64,000 bases of DNA from Acidimicrobiia bacterium (GTDB taxonomy: Bacteria; Actinomycetota; Acidimicrobiia; Acidimicrobiales; Aldehydirespiratoraceae), in the NCBI GenBank assembly GCA_022828135.1, contig JAJEJB010000027.1, positions 1 to 64,000 on the forward strand, written 5' to 3'. The position numbers and the translations under genes are program-made. This document shows, in pieces, positions 26,139 to 35,010 of the stretch; position 1 is the first letter of the stretch, and each line of letters starts with the position of its first letter. The notes beneath the pieces are model-generated. The model was not told the DNA's origin. It did no database searches and saw only the letters and a list, made by a program, of their open reading frames with translations.

Positions 26139-27155
26139 CTACTCGCGAGGGCCGCGGAGACTCTCAGACGGCAGGACACGTCTGAGGAAGTCGATCCAGT
26201 TCCCGCCGGCTACCCGCTGAGCCGTCTCAGCCCCCAGCCGATCCGCCAGCAGTGCGCTGAAGGGTCCGAGGTCCGAAGGCCCACGCATCCCGGTTACGAA
26301 GGGCATGTTGCCGGGATCGATCAAGCCCGCTCCGAGGATCGGATCGAGCACCTCCAGGAGATCCTCCATGAAGTCGCAGCCCAGCCCGACCGCGGCCGGA
26401 CCGACCACCGCGACCGCGTGCTCGATGTGGGCGAGATAGTCGTCCAGTGTCGGAGTGCCGGTCGAGAGGAACCCGCCGAAGGAGTTGATCCCCACCACAC
26501 CTCCGGAGTCGGCCAGGTCGCGCAGTTGCTCGTCGGTGAGGTTGCGCGGATGGGGACAGAGGGCGTGGCAGGACGAGTGGGTGGCCACCAAGGGACGCTT
26601 CGAGATGCCGGCAACATGGTCGAACCCGGCCGCGGACAGATGGCTGATGTCCAGGATCATTCCCAGCCGCTCCATCTCGGCCACAGCCTCCCTGCCGAGT
26701 GTCGTGAGACCGGCCCTCGTGGCGGCCTCGCCCGCGCCGTCGGCCAGCATCGTGCGCCGGTTCCACGTCAGCGACATGCACCGCACGCCCAGGCGCCAGA
26801 AGGTCTCCAGCACGCCGAGACTGTGTCCGATCGGCTCGGATCCCTCGATCGCCAGCACCAGTGCGATGCGGCCCGAGGCGAGCGCCCGGTCGAGATCCTC
26901 TCGCGTCTCTACTACTGCCACGTCGGCCGGATGCGTCTCCGCGATGTTCCTGGCCTCCTCGAGCAGCAGCAGACAGCGGCGCAGAGCACCCTCGCCCACA
27001 TGCTGATCTTCGGTGAAGACCGCGAGGAACTGGAGTGCGACGCCTCCGGCGCGCAGTTGCGGCAGCCAGAAGTCCCCGAAGGGGTCGCCCTGCCCCCGCT
27101 CCCTCTGGTGCATCACGGCGAGCAGCAAGTCGTTGTGAGCGTCCGCCACTCGCAT
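26139..27155 (-). CDS. Membrane dipeptidase-type metallohydrolase (peptidase M19)
   Basis: This 338-residue protein has the binuclear-zinc signature of renal dipeptidase-like enzymes: DAHND at the start (H7, D9), AIEGSEP (E104), ISHLS (H172) and THSSCHALCPHPRNLTDEQ (H193 onward). There is no signal peptide or membrane segment, so it should be cytoplasmic. Family members cleave dipeptides, including ones with a C-terminal D-residue. With the racemase and HyuA/DUF917 genes it probably hydrolyses an open-ring intermediate or a dipeptide substrate. Confidence 0.85.
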   Translation of the reverse strand: MRVADAHNDLLLAVMHQRERGQGDPFGDFWLPQLRAGGVALQFLAVFTEDQHVGEGALRRCLLLLEEARNIAETHPADVAVVETREDLDRALASGRIALVLAIEGSEPIGHSLGVLETFWRLGVRCMSLTWNRRTMLADGAGEAATRAGLTTLGREAVAEMERLGMILDISHLSAAGFDHVAGISKRPLVATHSSCHALCPHPRNLTDEQLRDLADSGGVVGINSFGGFLSTGTPTLDDYLAHIEHAVAVVGPAAVGLGCDFMEDLLEVLDPILGAGLIDPGNMPFVTGMRGPSDLGPFSALLADRLGAETAQRVAGGNWIDFLRRVLPSESLRGPRE

Positions 27156-27204
27156 CGGATCGCCTATCGGGATGGACCGGCGGGTGTTGGCACGGTTCTG
27201 CGTA

Positions 27205-28758
27205 CTAGGAGGCGAGTGGCCCCACGGCCTTCACAATGACGCGGCACCCGCCCCCGGGCACATAGGTCATGGGAATCTCGACGATCCTGGTGATGCGCAC
27301 ATTGTGGGGGTCGGCGCCCGCTCGGATGGCCGCGTCCTCGGCCTCCTCGCGGGCGCTGCTCAGGCAGGCCTCCCTGCCGGCGGTGTCGTAGCTGTAGACC
27401 TTGTCGATCGATCCGGCCGCCTCAGCGATGGCCGCGCCGAAGGCGTTGGCGACCGAATGGTGGGGCGGCCAGAGCACTTCGCTGACCCCGGGCAGCTCAT
27501 GGGGCACCAGGTGGGCGCCTCCACCGACAGCCAGCAGGGGAAGAGCCGTGCTCGAAGCCTTCATCCGCTCGCAGAGGACCCCGATCCGCTCGTCCACCCA
27601 GCCGATGGCTGTGTCGGTGAGCGACGCATCCAGGCCCGCCAGCAGCGCGGGATCGCCGAAGCCTTCCAGGCGGCCCGCGGCCAGGGAAATGTCCGAGAGT
27701 GTGAGCGTGTCGCCTCCCATGCAGATGGCCTCGACGATCACGTCGTAGCCGACGGAGTCGGGGCCGACGGTGACGCCGTCTCCGTCTCGGACGATGCTGC
27801 CGCCACCGAGGCCGACCGAGATCAGATCGGGCATGCGGAAATTGGTCCGCACCCCTCCCACCTCCACGGCCGCAGTCGACTCGCGAGGGAACCCGTCGAC
27901 GAGGATCCCCACGTCGGCCGAGGTGCCGCCAACATCGATGACGAGCGCGTCGGACAGCCCGGCCAGCGCACTGGCCCCCCGCATCGAGTTGGTCGGGCCG
28001 GAGCCGACGGTGAGCACGGGGTACTTGTCGGCTTCGTCGACGGCCATCAGCGTGCCGTCGTTCTGGGTGAGGAAGCTCTCGACCTCCAGACCTGCTTCCA
28101 CCAGGGTGCTCTGGAACCCGGCGACCACCCGCTTGGCCACCGTCAGCAGCGACGCGTTGAGGATGGTCGCGTTCTCCCGCTCGAGAAGGCCCAGCGATCC
28201 CACCGTGTGACTGAGCGAGACAGGAAAGTCGGTGCCGCATTCTTCAGCGAGGAGCTCCGCGGCCCGAAGCTCGTGATCGATCGATGCGGGGCTGAATGCG
28301 CACGACACTGCGATGGCTGAGATCTCGGGTAGGCAGGAAGCCCCGAAGCGCCGGACGGCGTCCTCGTCGAGGGCGGCGATGGGTGTGCCGTCGTACTCGA
28401 AGCCGCCCGCAACGATCTCGCTGCGCCCGATGACGATGTCGCGGAGGTCCTCGGGCCAGGCCGCGCTGGGGCGGACGCCGAGGGAGGACGGGGCGGCCAG
28501 ACGCAGCACCCCCACCCGGTCGAGGTCCTGGCGCCGGATGATGGCGTTCGTGGGATGGGTCGTGCCCAGCATCGCCTTGCCCAGCGCGGCAGGATCGTCC
28601 ACTTGGGCCAGCACCGCGCTCACGGCCGCCTGTATGCCACCGATCGGATCGGCGGTCGTGGCTGTCTTGGTGGCGGCTACCACGGTGCCGGCGGAGTCGA
28701 CGACGACGGCATCGGTGTTGGTGCCCCCAACGTCGACGCCGAGTCTCAGTGAACTCAT
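27205..28758 (-). CDS. HyuA-like hydantoinase/oxoprolinase-family protein (short form)
   Basis: This 517-residue protein has the ATPase-like motifs LRLGVDVGGTNTDAVVVD and LVIDVGGTSADVGILVDGF, plus GTTHPTNAIIRRQDLDRVGVLRL, which matches the HGTTxxTN segment of HyuA. It is about 150 residues shorter than the HyuA at 7797-9818 and has no HyuB next to it. It is paired with DUF917, whose stop overlaps its start by 4 bp. The ATG before SSLRLG is chosen. Probable role: ATP-dependent opening of a hydantoin-like ring, with DUF917 as partner. Confidence 0.82.
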   Translation of the reverse strand: MSSLRLGVDVGGTNTDAVVVDSAGTVVAATKTATTADPIGGIQAAVSAVLAQVDDPAALGKAMLGTTHPTNAIIRRQDLDRVGVLRLAAPSSLGVRPSAAWPEDLRDIVIGRSEIVAGGFEYDGTPIAALDEDAVRRFGASCLPEISAIAVSCAFSPASIDHELRAAELLAEECGTDFPVSLSHTVGSLGLLERENATILNASLLTVAKRVVAGFQSTLVEAGLEVESFLTQNDGTLMAVDEADKYPVLTVGSGPTNSMRGASALAGLSDALVIDVGGTSADVGILVDGFPRESTAAVEVGGVRTNFRMPDLISVGLGGGSIVRDGDGVTVGPDSVGYDVIVEAICMGGDTLTLSDISLAAGRLEGFGDPALLAGLDASLTDTAIGWVDERIGVLCERMKASSTALPLLAVGGGAHLVPHELPGVSEVLWPPHHSVANAFGAAIAEAAGSIDKVYSYDTAGREACLSSAREEAEDAAIRAGADPHNVRITRIVEIPMTYVPGGGCRVIVKAVGPLAS

Positions 28759-29831
28759 CGCTGGTTCTCCCGGAAGTCCACGTAGTCGATGTCGTAACCG
28801 AAGGCCCTCGGGCCCACTAGGTCCAGCATCCCGTCGCGATGCCATTCGGGGGCACAGGGCATCGCCAGCACGTTCAGCCGCTGACCGTAGGCCAGGCCCT
28901 CGGTGGTGATCGGGTCCGCCGACTCGTAGTCGAGCAGGCAGAGCAGATCGGGCACCGTGACCACCGCTTCGCCCTCCTCGAACGCGATGAGGTTCTCATT
29001 CTGGATCTCGACCCGCATGGTGCGGCTGGCGTCCTCGAGGTGCTCAAGCACCACGGTGCCTCGGGCGAAGCCCTCGGTGGTCCGGCGATCGATGTCGATG
29101 ACCTTGCCGCTGAAGACCAACGCTGCTTCGGTGTAGTCGAGCAGTTCCTCCCACGCTCGTACCGCGCCCCGCTTGACCTGGGCGAGGCGCCGCCCGACCT
29201 CGGTGCAGTAGGTCATCGAGCCGCGGATGCCCGCTCGCCGCACGTCGGCCACCGTCATCGGGTAGCAGCTGATCGCGTTGGCCAGACCGAGCTGGAGTAT
29301 GGCGGCACGGGCCAGCGCCTCGGCTGTCTGGTTGGTGGTCGCCTCGAAGACGCACATGTTTCCCTTCTCGTCCGCGATGGACATGGGCGCGGCCAGCAGA
29401 CCGTGCAGCGTGAAGACGGTCATCTCGATCTGGGGGAAGGCGCGTCGCATTCCGTCGGCGTCGACTATCGGGATGCCCAACTCCACCGCGGTGGCGATCG
29501 GCACCAGCGTGTTGACCCCTCCCACCTCTATGGGCATCAGCGCGACCGGCTCTTCTCCCAAGTAGGCGGCCAGGGCGCGGATACCGGCTCGGAACTCGGT
29601 GCCGGCCGGAATCTTCTCCAAGATCACCGTTGGCGCACCGATGATGGCCGTGGTCAGCACGCGCCCGTCTTCGGGCAACTCATCCGGTCCGACGACCTTC
29701 GCAGGACCGTGATCGGCGATCGCCTGCTTGACCAACAGCTTGCCGACGTAGGGGTCGCCGCCTCCACCCGTTCCGAGCAGGGTCGCCCCCAGAGCCAGGT
29801 CGTCGATTTCGTCGATCGTCAGCTCTCTCAC
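28755..29831 (-). CDS. DUF917-family protein (S-methylthiohydantoin-desulfurase-type domains)
   Basis: This 358-residue protein begins with the family hallmark RELTIDEIDDLALGATLLGTGGGGDPYVGKL. The GTG giving this start has GGAGAG upstream; an in-frame TTG at 29876 would add 15 residues. Segments AIIGAPTVILEKIPAGTEF and EVGGVNTLVPIATAVELGIPIVDADGMRRAFPQ fit DUF917. To my knowledge the Pfam domains are now named after S-methylthiohydantoin desulfurase, which would suit a thiohydantoin or hydantoin substrate. It is the first gene of the minus-strand island. Confidence 0.82.
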   Translation of the reverse strand: MRELTIDEIDDLALGATLLGTGGGGDPYVGKLLVKQAIADHGPAKVVGPDELPEDGRVLTTAIIGAPTVILEKIPAGTEFRAGIRALAAYLGEEPVALMPIEVGGVNTLVPIATAVELGIPIVDADGMRRAFPQIEMTVFTLHGLLAAPMSIADEKGNMCVFEATTNQTAEALARAAILQLGLANAISCYPMTVADVRRAGIRGSMTYCTEVGRRLAQVKRGAVRAWEELLDYTEAALVFSGKVIDIDRRTTEGFARGTVVLEHLEDASRTMRVEIQNENLIAFEEGEAVVTVPDLLCLLDYESADPITTEGLAYGQRLNVLAMPCAPEWHRDGMLDLVGPRAFGYDIDYVDFRENQR

Positions 29832-30050
29832 GGCCTGCTCTCCGGTCGGCTCGACGGTCGTTGGCCTGGTTAGCAAAACTATGGCGTGCGTGCGGCGGTC
29901 CTAGTGGGCAGCGCGCCACCGCTGGAAGCTGCCGGTACGCGATCTGCCCTCTCCGGTTCCGGCCAGGCAGCTACGCCTTGGGGCCTAGGCGTCGAACTCC
30001 TGCTATCCCAGCGCGGACTGGTCCCGGCATCCGTGGTCCGGCCCGACGGA

Positions 30051-30383
30051 TCAGCCTCCGGCGAGTCCGAGGAAGACGACGACGGCCCGGCCAAGTCGGA
30101 CCATGTCGGGGGCAGCGAGGCGACCGACCCTCTCTCCCATTCTCGACCGCGGCACGGTCGTGATCTTGTCAACCATCAGGCTGCATCGTTCGTGCAGCCC
30201 GTTCTGTTCGTCGGGCGCTACCGGCAGTCGGATCAATGGCGCCTCGGTCGGATCGGTGCTGAAAGCGCACACCGTCACGGAGTCCGTGGCATCGAAGTGG
30301 TCATCCTGGATGATCACGACCGGACGAGGCTTTCCGGCATAGCCACTGCCAGCCGCGGCCGTCCAGATCTCGCCTCGCTTCAT
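30051..30383 (-). CDS. MazF/PemK-type toxin, second pair
   Basis: This 110-residue protein has the family opening MKRGEIWTAAAGSGYAGKPRPVVIIQDD and the central VAPDEQNGLHERCSLMVDKITTVPRSRMGERVGRL. It is a probable mRNA endoribonuclease. The start overlaps the antitoxin stop by 4 bp. It differs clearly from the toxin at 11364-11717 and is paired with a different antitoxin family, so the two pairs are independent rather than recent duplicates. Confidence 0.87.
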   Translation of the reverse strand: MKRGEIWTAAAGSGYAGKPRPVVIIQDDHFDATDSVTVCAFSTDPTEAPLIRLPVAPDEQNGLHERCSLMVDKITTVPRSRMGERVGRLAAPDMVRLGRAVVVFLGLAGG

Positions 30384-30601
30384 CCGCCGTCGAAGCTAAG
30401 CGCGTCGATATAGGCCTGATCGTCGGCCGCATGCTCGCTGGCCGCCACTGCAGCCGACTGCCGGTGAGCCTCGGCCGCGAACTCCGGAGCGCGGACGTCG
30501 GCCACCCAGATCTGGATCGGCCGCATGCCGCGGTCGCGCATCCGCTTGCGGTAGTTGCGCACCCGTCCGGTGACGGTCGGCTCGTCCTTCGGTTCGATCA
30601 C
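30380..30601 (-). CDS. DUF3018-type (MazE-like) antitoxin
   Basis: This 73-residue protein contains VRNYRKRMRDRGMRPIQIWVADVRAPEFAAEAHRQSAAV, the usual start of DUF3018 antitoxins that accompany MazF toxins. An acidic C-terminal end (DDQAYIDALSFDGG) would bind the toxin. A GTG start is used. An imperfect 12-bp palindrome lies 10-21 nt upstream, a likely self-regulatory site. Confidence 0.82.
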   Translation of the reverse strand: MIEPKDEPTVTGRVRNYRKRMRDRGMRPIQIWVADVRAPEFAAEAHRQSAAVAASEHAADDQAYIDALSFDGG

Positions 30602-30610
30602 TGACTCGAT

Positions 30611-30622
30611 GTTACATGCAAC
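30611..30622. promoter_or_regulatory. Imperfect palindrome just upstream of the second antitoxin
   Basis: gttacatgcaac has five of six pairs matching and ends 10 nt before the GTG of the antitoxin. The location fits an autoregulatory operator of a TA pair. It is short, so chance occurrence is possible. Confidence 0.3.
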
Positions 30623-30697
30623 GCGTAGTCACGCGCCCACCGGCCGGAACCGTAGCTCTTCGACAGGTCGGTCTTGGACATTCACTATTTCAAGTTG

Positions 30698-30719
30698 ATA
30701 TAGGATCATTCTCCTATAT
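30698..30719. promoter_or_regulatory. AT-rich 8-bp hairpin between putA and the second TA pair
   Basis: atatagga and tcctatat are perfect complements around a 6-nt loop. The stretch lies after the putA stop and about 100 bp before the antitoxin, both on the minus strand. A 12-bp perfect palindrome (gaatatatattc, 30742-30753) lies beside it. Either could be the putA terminator or part of the antitoxin promoter. No U-tract follows on the minus strand. Confidence 0.4.
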
Positions 30720-30776
30720 TACCTGTTAGACTAAGCAATCGGAATATATATTCGAGATACCCACGTAGAGGGCGCG

Positions 30777-33700
30777 CTAGAGGACGTTGCCGTAGCGGTG
30801 GGTGGTTCGGCTTATGGCCTGCTCGCGGAGGTAGTGGAGCAGCTCGATCCGGCCTTCGGCGGTGACGGGGTCGTCGGCGATGTGGATGCCAGCCTTGTTG
30901 GCTGCGGCTCTCAGCTCCTGGCTGCTGTCTCCCACGACCCGCACCCGCTCGACATCGAGGGAGCTGAGTCGGGCTGCGAACTCGGTGCTGGTCTCGACGG
31001 CGGGGTGCGACTCGATGAGGGCCACACCGCAGCGGTCGGCCGCGGCCCGGACTCGTTCGATGTCGCGGGGCGCGGCGCCGGCCTCGGCTCGCAGCGCCAT
31101 ACGGGGCAGGGGGCGGTAGCGCAGGATGTTGGACTCGCAGAACAGCCCGGTGGGGTCGTGCTCGGCACCGAACTCGGCTTGCCAGGCGGCTTCGTCGCTG
31201 GCTCGGGCCGCGGCCAGCCACTCGTCGTCGGGCAGACCGGCGTCGACCGGGTGCCAGGTTCCCAGCCGGGCCACGTAGTTGGGGCCGCCCGCCTTGGCGC
31301 CGGGACCGACCGAGGACTGCTTCCAGCCGCCGAAGGGCTGGCGTCGCACGATGGCGCCGGTGGTGGGGCGGTTGATGTAGGCGTTGCCCACCTCGACCGT
31401 TTCTGTCCAGCGGCTTATCTCGGTGGGGTCGAGGGTGTGGATGCCGCCGGTGAGGCCGTAGGCGGTGGCGTTCTGGATGGCGACGGCCTCGTCGAGCGAA
31501 TCGGCTCGCATGACGCCAAGCACCGGCCCGAAGCATTCGGTCACGTGGAACCATGAGCCAGGCCGCACGCCCAGGCGCACACCCGGGGTCCAGGTCTGGG
31601 GGCCGAGGCGGCGGGGCTCGACCAGCCATTCCTCGTCGTCGTCGAGGCGGGTGAGGGCCCGCAGGAGCTTGCCTTCGGGCTCGTTGATCGTCGGACCCAT
31701 GGTGGTGGCTAGGTCGGTGCTGGCGCCGACCTTGATGCTGGTAACCGCGTCGGTGAGTTGGCGTCGCAGGCGGGGCGAGTCGTAGGCACCGCCCACGCAG
31801 ATGGCCAGGCTGGCGGCCGAGCACTTCTGGCCGGAGTGACCGAACGCGGACGACACGAGGTCGGCCACGGCCAGGTCGATGTCGGCGTTGGACGTGATCA
31901 CCATCGCGTTCTTGCCCGACGTCTCCGCCAGCAGGCGCAGGTCGGGTTTCCACGACAGGAACATCCGGGCGGTGTCATAGGCCCCGGTCAATATCACGGC
32001 ATGCACGCCGGGATGAGTGATCAGGTGGCGACCCACGCTGTCGTCGGGCGTCCGGATGAAGGAGACCAGGCCCTCGGGCAGGCCCGCGGCCCAGCAGCAC
32101 TCGGCCACGACCTCGGCACAGCCGGGCGTCTCGGGCGCGGGCTTGAGGATCACCGCGTTTCCGGCGGCCAGGGCCGCGAGCACGCCCCCGGACGGGATGG
32201 CCACCGGGAAGTTCCACGGCGGCACCACCAGCACAACTCCGTAGGGCTCGAACCGGACCAGGCCGGCGGTGGCCAGTCCCGGACCGGCCGCCCCCGGATG
32301 GGCCAGGTCGGGGGCCCGCTCGCCGTACCAACGGGCGAAGTCGACGGCCTCGGACACCTCGGGGTCGGCCTCGGCGATGGTCTTGTGGCCCTCGTGGACC
32401 ATGGCCGCCACCAGATCGCCGCGCCGGCTGTTCAGCTCGTCGGCCACCCGCCACAGCAGGTCCCGGCGCTCGGCGGGTGGACGGTCAGCCCAGGCCGGCT
32501 GCGCGCCGGCGGCCGCCTCCACCGCCCGGTCCACGTCTGCGACCTGATGGGTGACGGCCGTGGCCGGTCCTTGCCACTGCCGGGTGACGATCTCGCGGGC
32601 CCATTCTCGGTTGGCGCCCAGCACAGGATCGGTGTCGGGCTCGTTGAAGAAGCCGCCAGCCGGATCGGCAGGCCGGGGAGCGTGGCGCCGGTCCTGGCGT
32701 CGGCGCGGGGACCGCCCGGCCGACCACCGGCCGGCGACCGCGGCCCGGAACTTGGCCGCCTCGGCCTCGAACGCGGCGCTGCCCGACCGCAGGCCGAACA
32801 GATGGTGGATGAAGTTCTCCTCCGAGGCGTTCTCCTCCAGGCGGCGGAACAGGTAGCTGATGGCCACGTCGAAGTCCCGCTCGGCCACGGCCGGTGTGTA
32901 CAGCAGCACTCCCCTGCCGTCGGCGCGCAGCAGCTCGGCCTGGGTGGGGGCCATGCCCTCGAGCATCTCGAACTCCACCTGGGAGCGGACCCCGCGCCGT
33001 GCGGCCAGCAGGTCGGCCCAGGCCACATCGAACAGGTTGTGGCTGGCCACGCCGATGCGCACGGAGCCGGTGCGCTCCGGTGTCAGCACCCAGTCGAGGC
33101 AGCGCTTGTAGTTGGCGTCGGTCTCGGCCTTGGTCTCGTAGGGCGTCTGGGGCCAGCCGTGCATGGCGGCCTGCACCCGCTCCATGGCCAGGTTGGCCCC
33201 CTTGACCAGGCGGATCTTGATCGATCCGGAGCGGTGCCCGCCCGCGACCAGCCGGTTGTGCCAGTCGACCAGCTCCCGCAGGGCGTCGAAGGAGTCGGGC
33301 AGGTAGGCCTGCACCGCGATGCCGAGATCTACCGCCGAGAACTCGGACTCGCCGAGCAGGGCGCGGAAGGCCTCGGTGGTGAGTTCCAGGTCGTGGTACT
33401 CCTCCATGTCGAGGTTGATGAACGTCGGGGGCGCGCTGGCCGCGGCCGCTCGCATCAGGGGGCGCAGGGCCTCCACCACCCGCTGCCGGGACCCGTCGAA
33501 GTCCCAGGGGTTGAGCTGCGAGACCACCGCCGAGACCTTCACCGACACGTAGTCCACGTCGGGCTGGGCCAGCGTGTCGAGCACCTCCCGGTGCCGCCGG
33601 CCGGCCTCGGCGTCGCCGAGCACGGCCTCGCCCAGCATGTTGACGTTGAGCGAGTAGCCCGCCGCGGCGCGGGCCTGCAGGTGGGCGCCCAGCCGCTCGG

Positions 33701-34088
33701 GCTCGGAGTCGACGACGAGGTGGCCCACCAGCGTCCTCATGCGTCGCCGGGCGATCGGCATCACCAGGCGGGGGAGACGGGGGCCGAGGCGCGCCCCGAG
33801 GCGAACCAGCAGCCGGTCCAGCGGCGACAGGAACGAGGGCAGCTCGGCCTCACCGACCAGCGAAGCGAGCTGGACCGCCGATGTGGCGGGGCTCTCGGGC
33901 CGGATCACCCGGTCCACGAACCGCATGGCGAAGGCGGTGCCCTGCCGATCGCTCACCAGATCGGCCAGCCGCCGGATGGCGGTTCGTTCCCGTCCCGAGG
34001 CCGGCGCAGCGCCCGATGCCAGCCAGCGCTCGACGCGCCCCACCGCTTCGTCGGCCAGCAGCTCGGTGTCTTGGGTGTCGCCGTCCAC
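30777..34088 (-). CDS. putA: Bifunctional proline dehydrogenase / glutamate-semialdehyde dehydrogenase
   Basis: This protein of about 1103 residues oxidises proline to glutamate in two steps. The N-terminal half is the FAD barrel of proline dehydrogenase (SVKVSAVVSQLNPWDFDG; IKIRLVKGANLAMERVQ at about 290-306; YETKAETDANYKRCLDW). The C-terminal half is an aldehyde dehydrogenase with VVPPWNFPVAIPSGG (about 622), ETSGKNAM (E722) and the catalytic C756 in GHSGQKCSAA. A final region of about 150 residues follows the catalytic core. The GTG giving VDGDTQDTELL is chosen; an ATG at 34142 is possible. It is divergent from an Lrp-family gene, which probably controls it. Confidence 0.92.
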   Translation of the reverse strand: MDGDTQDTELLADEAVGRVERWLASGAAPASGRERTAIRRLADLVSDRQGTAFAMRFVDRVIRPESPATSAVQLASLVGEAELPSFLSPLDRLLVRLGARLGPRLPRLVMPIARRRMRTLVGHLVVDSEPERLGAHLQARAAAGYSLNVNMLGEAVLGDAEAGRRHREVLDTLAQPDVDYVSVKVSAVVSQLNPWDFDGSRQRVVEALRPLMRAAAASAPPTFINLDMEEYHDLELTTEAFRALLGESEFSAVDLGIAVQAYLPDSFDALRELVDWHNRLVAGGHRSGSIKIRLVKGANLAMERVQAAMHGWPQTPYETKAETDANYKRCLDWVLTPERTGSVRIGVASHNLFDVAWADLLAARRGVRSQVEFEMLEGMAPTQAELLRADGRGVLLYTPAVAERDFDVAISYLFRRLEENASEENFIHHLFGLRSGSAAFEAEAAKFRAAVAGRWSAGRSPRRRQDRRHAPRPADPAGGFFNEPDTDPVLGANREWAREIVTRQWQGPATAVTHQVADVDRAVEAAAGAQPAWADRPPAERRDLLWRVADELNSRRGDLVAAMVHEGHKTIAEADPEVSEAVDFARWYGERAPDLAHPGAAGPGLATAGLVRFEPYGVVLVVPPWNFPVAIPSGGVLAALAAGNAVILKPAPETPGCAEVVAECCWAAGLPEGLVSFIRTPDDSVGRHLITHPGVHAVILTGAYDTARMFLSWKPDLRLLAETSGKNAMVITSNADIDLAVADLVSSAFGHSGQKCSAASLAICVGGAYDSPRLRRQLTDAVTSIKVGASTDLATTMGPTINEPEGKLLRALTRLDDDEEWLVEPRRLGPQTWTPGVRLGVRPGSWFHVTECFGPVLGVMRADSLDEAVAIQNATAYGLTGGIHTLDPTEISRWTETVEVGNAYINRPTTGAIVRRQPFGGWKQSSVGPGAKAGGPNYVARLGTWHPVDAGLPDDEWLAAARASDEAAWQAEFGAEHDPTGLFCESNILRYRPLPRMALRAEAGAAPRDIERVRAAADRCGVALIESHPAVETSTEFAARLSSLDVERVRVVGDSSQELRAAANKAGIHIADDPVTAEGRIELLHYLREQAISRTTHRYGNVL

Positions 34089-34268
34089 GCCTCGCTCGCC
34101 CCTTCCTGTCGCGAGGGATGAGCCTTGCGTCAGGACCATCATCGCGCCTGATGACGGCCCCGCGCAGTGCCAATTGACCAAGTGAGAGACGGGAGCAGTG
34201 CCAAGTGCGAAGCGGCGATCTTTCGGGGTCCGGCGACCCCGCAACTTCGTCAGGAGAAGAGTGACATT

Positions 34269-34298
34269 CAATTCGAATATTACGTACTATTCGGATTG
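34269..34298. promoter_or_regulatory. 30-bp palindrome between putA and the Lrp-type regulator (candidate operator)
   Basis: The arms 34269-34279 (CAATTCGAATA) and 34288-34298 (TATTCGGATTG) are inverted repeats with one mismatch. The centre tacgta (34281-34286) is itself palindromic around the same axis. In all 13 of 15 pairs match. It lies about 180 bp upstream of putA and 100 bp upstream of the regulator, in the roughly 310-bp divergent region. The rest of that region shows no gene. The AT-rich, long palindrome fits an Lrp/AsnC binding site. Confidence 0.6.
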
Positions 34299-34398
34299 GA
34301 CGCTGGATTACTCATGCCGCTGCTTCCACAATGACTGAGTCAATACGGCGGGTTGCAGGACTAGTGTGCGTGTCCGTCAATGCAGTAGCGTTTTCGAT

Positions 34399-34872
34399 GT
34401 GGAATTGGATGATGTCGACTTGCAAATCGTGCGGATATTGCACGAGGACGGCCGCAGTAGCTACAACGACATCTCCAAGATCATCGGCGTCAGCGCCGGC
34501 ACGGTGCGCAACCGGATCGGCCGGATGCGCGCATCGGGAATGCTCTTCTTCGACGTGTGGCTCGATCCCTACCGCTCGGGACTGGGCGTGCACGCCACGC
34601 TGTTGATGAAGGTCCAGCCCCGGCAACTGACCGAGACGGCCGATGCGCTGGCCGACCTCGACGAGACCGCGTACGTCGCCACACTGGCCGGCGCCTACGA
34701 CATCGTCGCCGACGTCTTCTGCCGCGACGTGCTCGACCTCCGCCGCCTGATCCACGAGAAGATCCAGCAGATCGACGGCGTGCTCGACGTGTCCACAAAC
34801 CTCGTGACCGAGCACAAACATCAAACGAAGCTCAACGTTCAAGGCGCTCTCACGCCACAGAAGCACTTCTAG
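34399..34872 (+). CDS. Lrp/AsnC-family regulator, probable proline-responsive regulator of putA
   Basis: This 157-residue protein has an N-terminal helix-turn-helix (VELDDVDLQIVRILHEDGRSSYNDISKIIGVSAGTVRNRIGRM) and a C-terminal RAM effector domain (VHATLLMKVQPRQLTETADALADLDETAYVATLAGAYDIVADVF). The GTG at the start of VELDDVDLQ matches the family start; an upstream GTG at 34366 would add 11 residues. Lrp-type proteins divergent from putA are known proline-responsive activators in several bacteria, so the same is likely here. Confidence 0.88.
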   Translation: MELDDVDLQIVRILHEDGRSSYNDISKIIGVSAGTVRNRIGRMRASGMLFFDVWLDPYRSGLGVHATLLMKVQPRQLTETADALADLDETAYVATLAGAYDIVADVFCRDVLDLRRLIHEKIQQIDGVLDVSTNLVTEHKHQTKLNVQGALTPQKHF

Positions 34873-35010
34873 CCGGCTTCGTTATCGGATTCGATCACCT
34901 TGCCGGACTGGTTCCAAGTCAGTTCTAGCGGGCTACTTCTATCGAGTTGTCTGCCTCTGTCTCAATGAAGTGTCTCTATTGAACTCAATGCCCACGGATC
35001 ACGAATTGCC

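Noticed and set aside
31758..34121. Long open frame opposite putA
   Set aside because: The opposite strand carries full PutA catalytic motifs; the antisense frame has only shadow composition.
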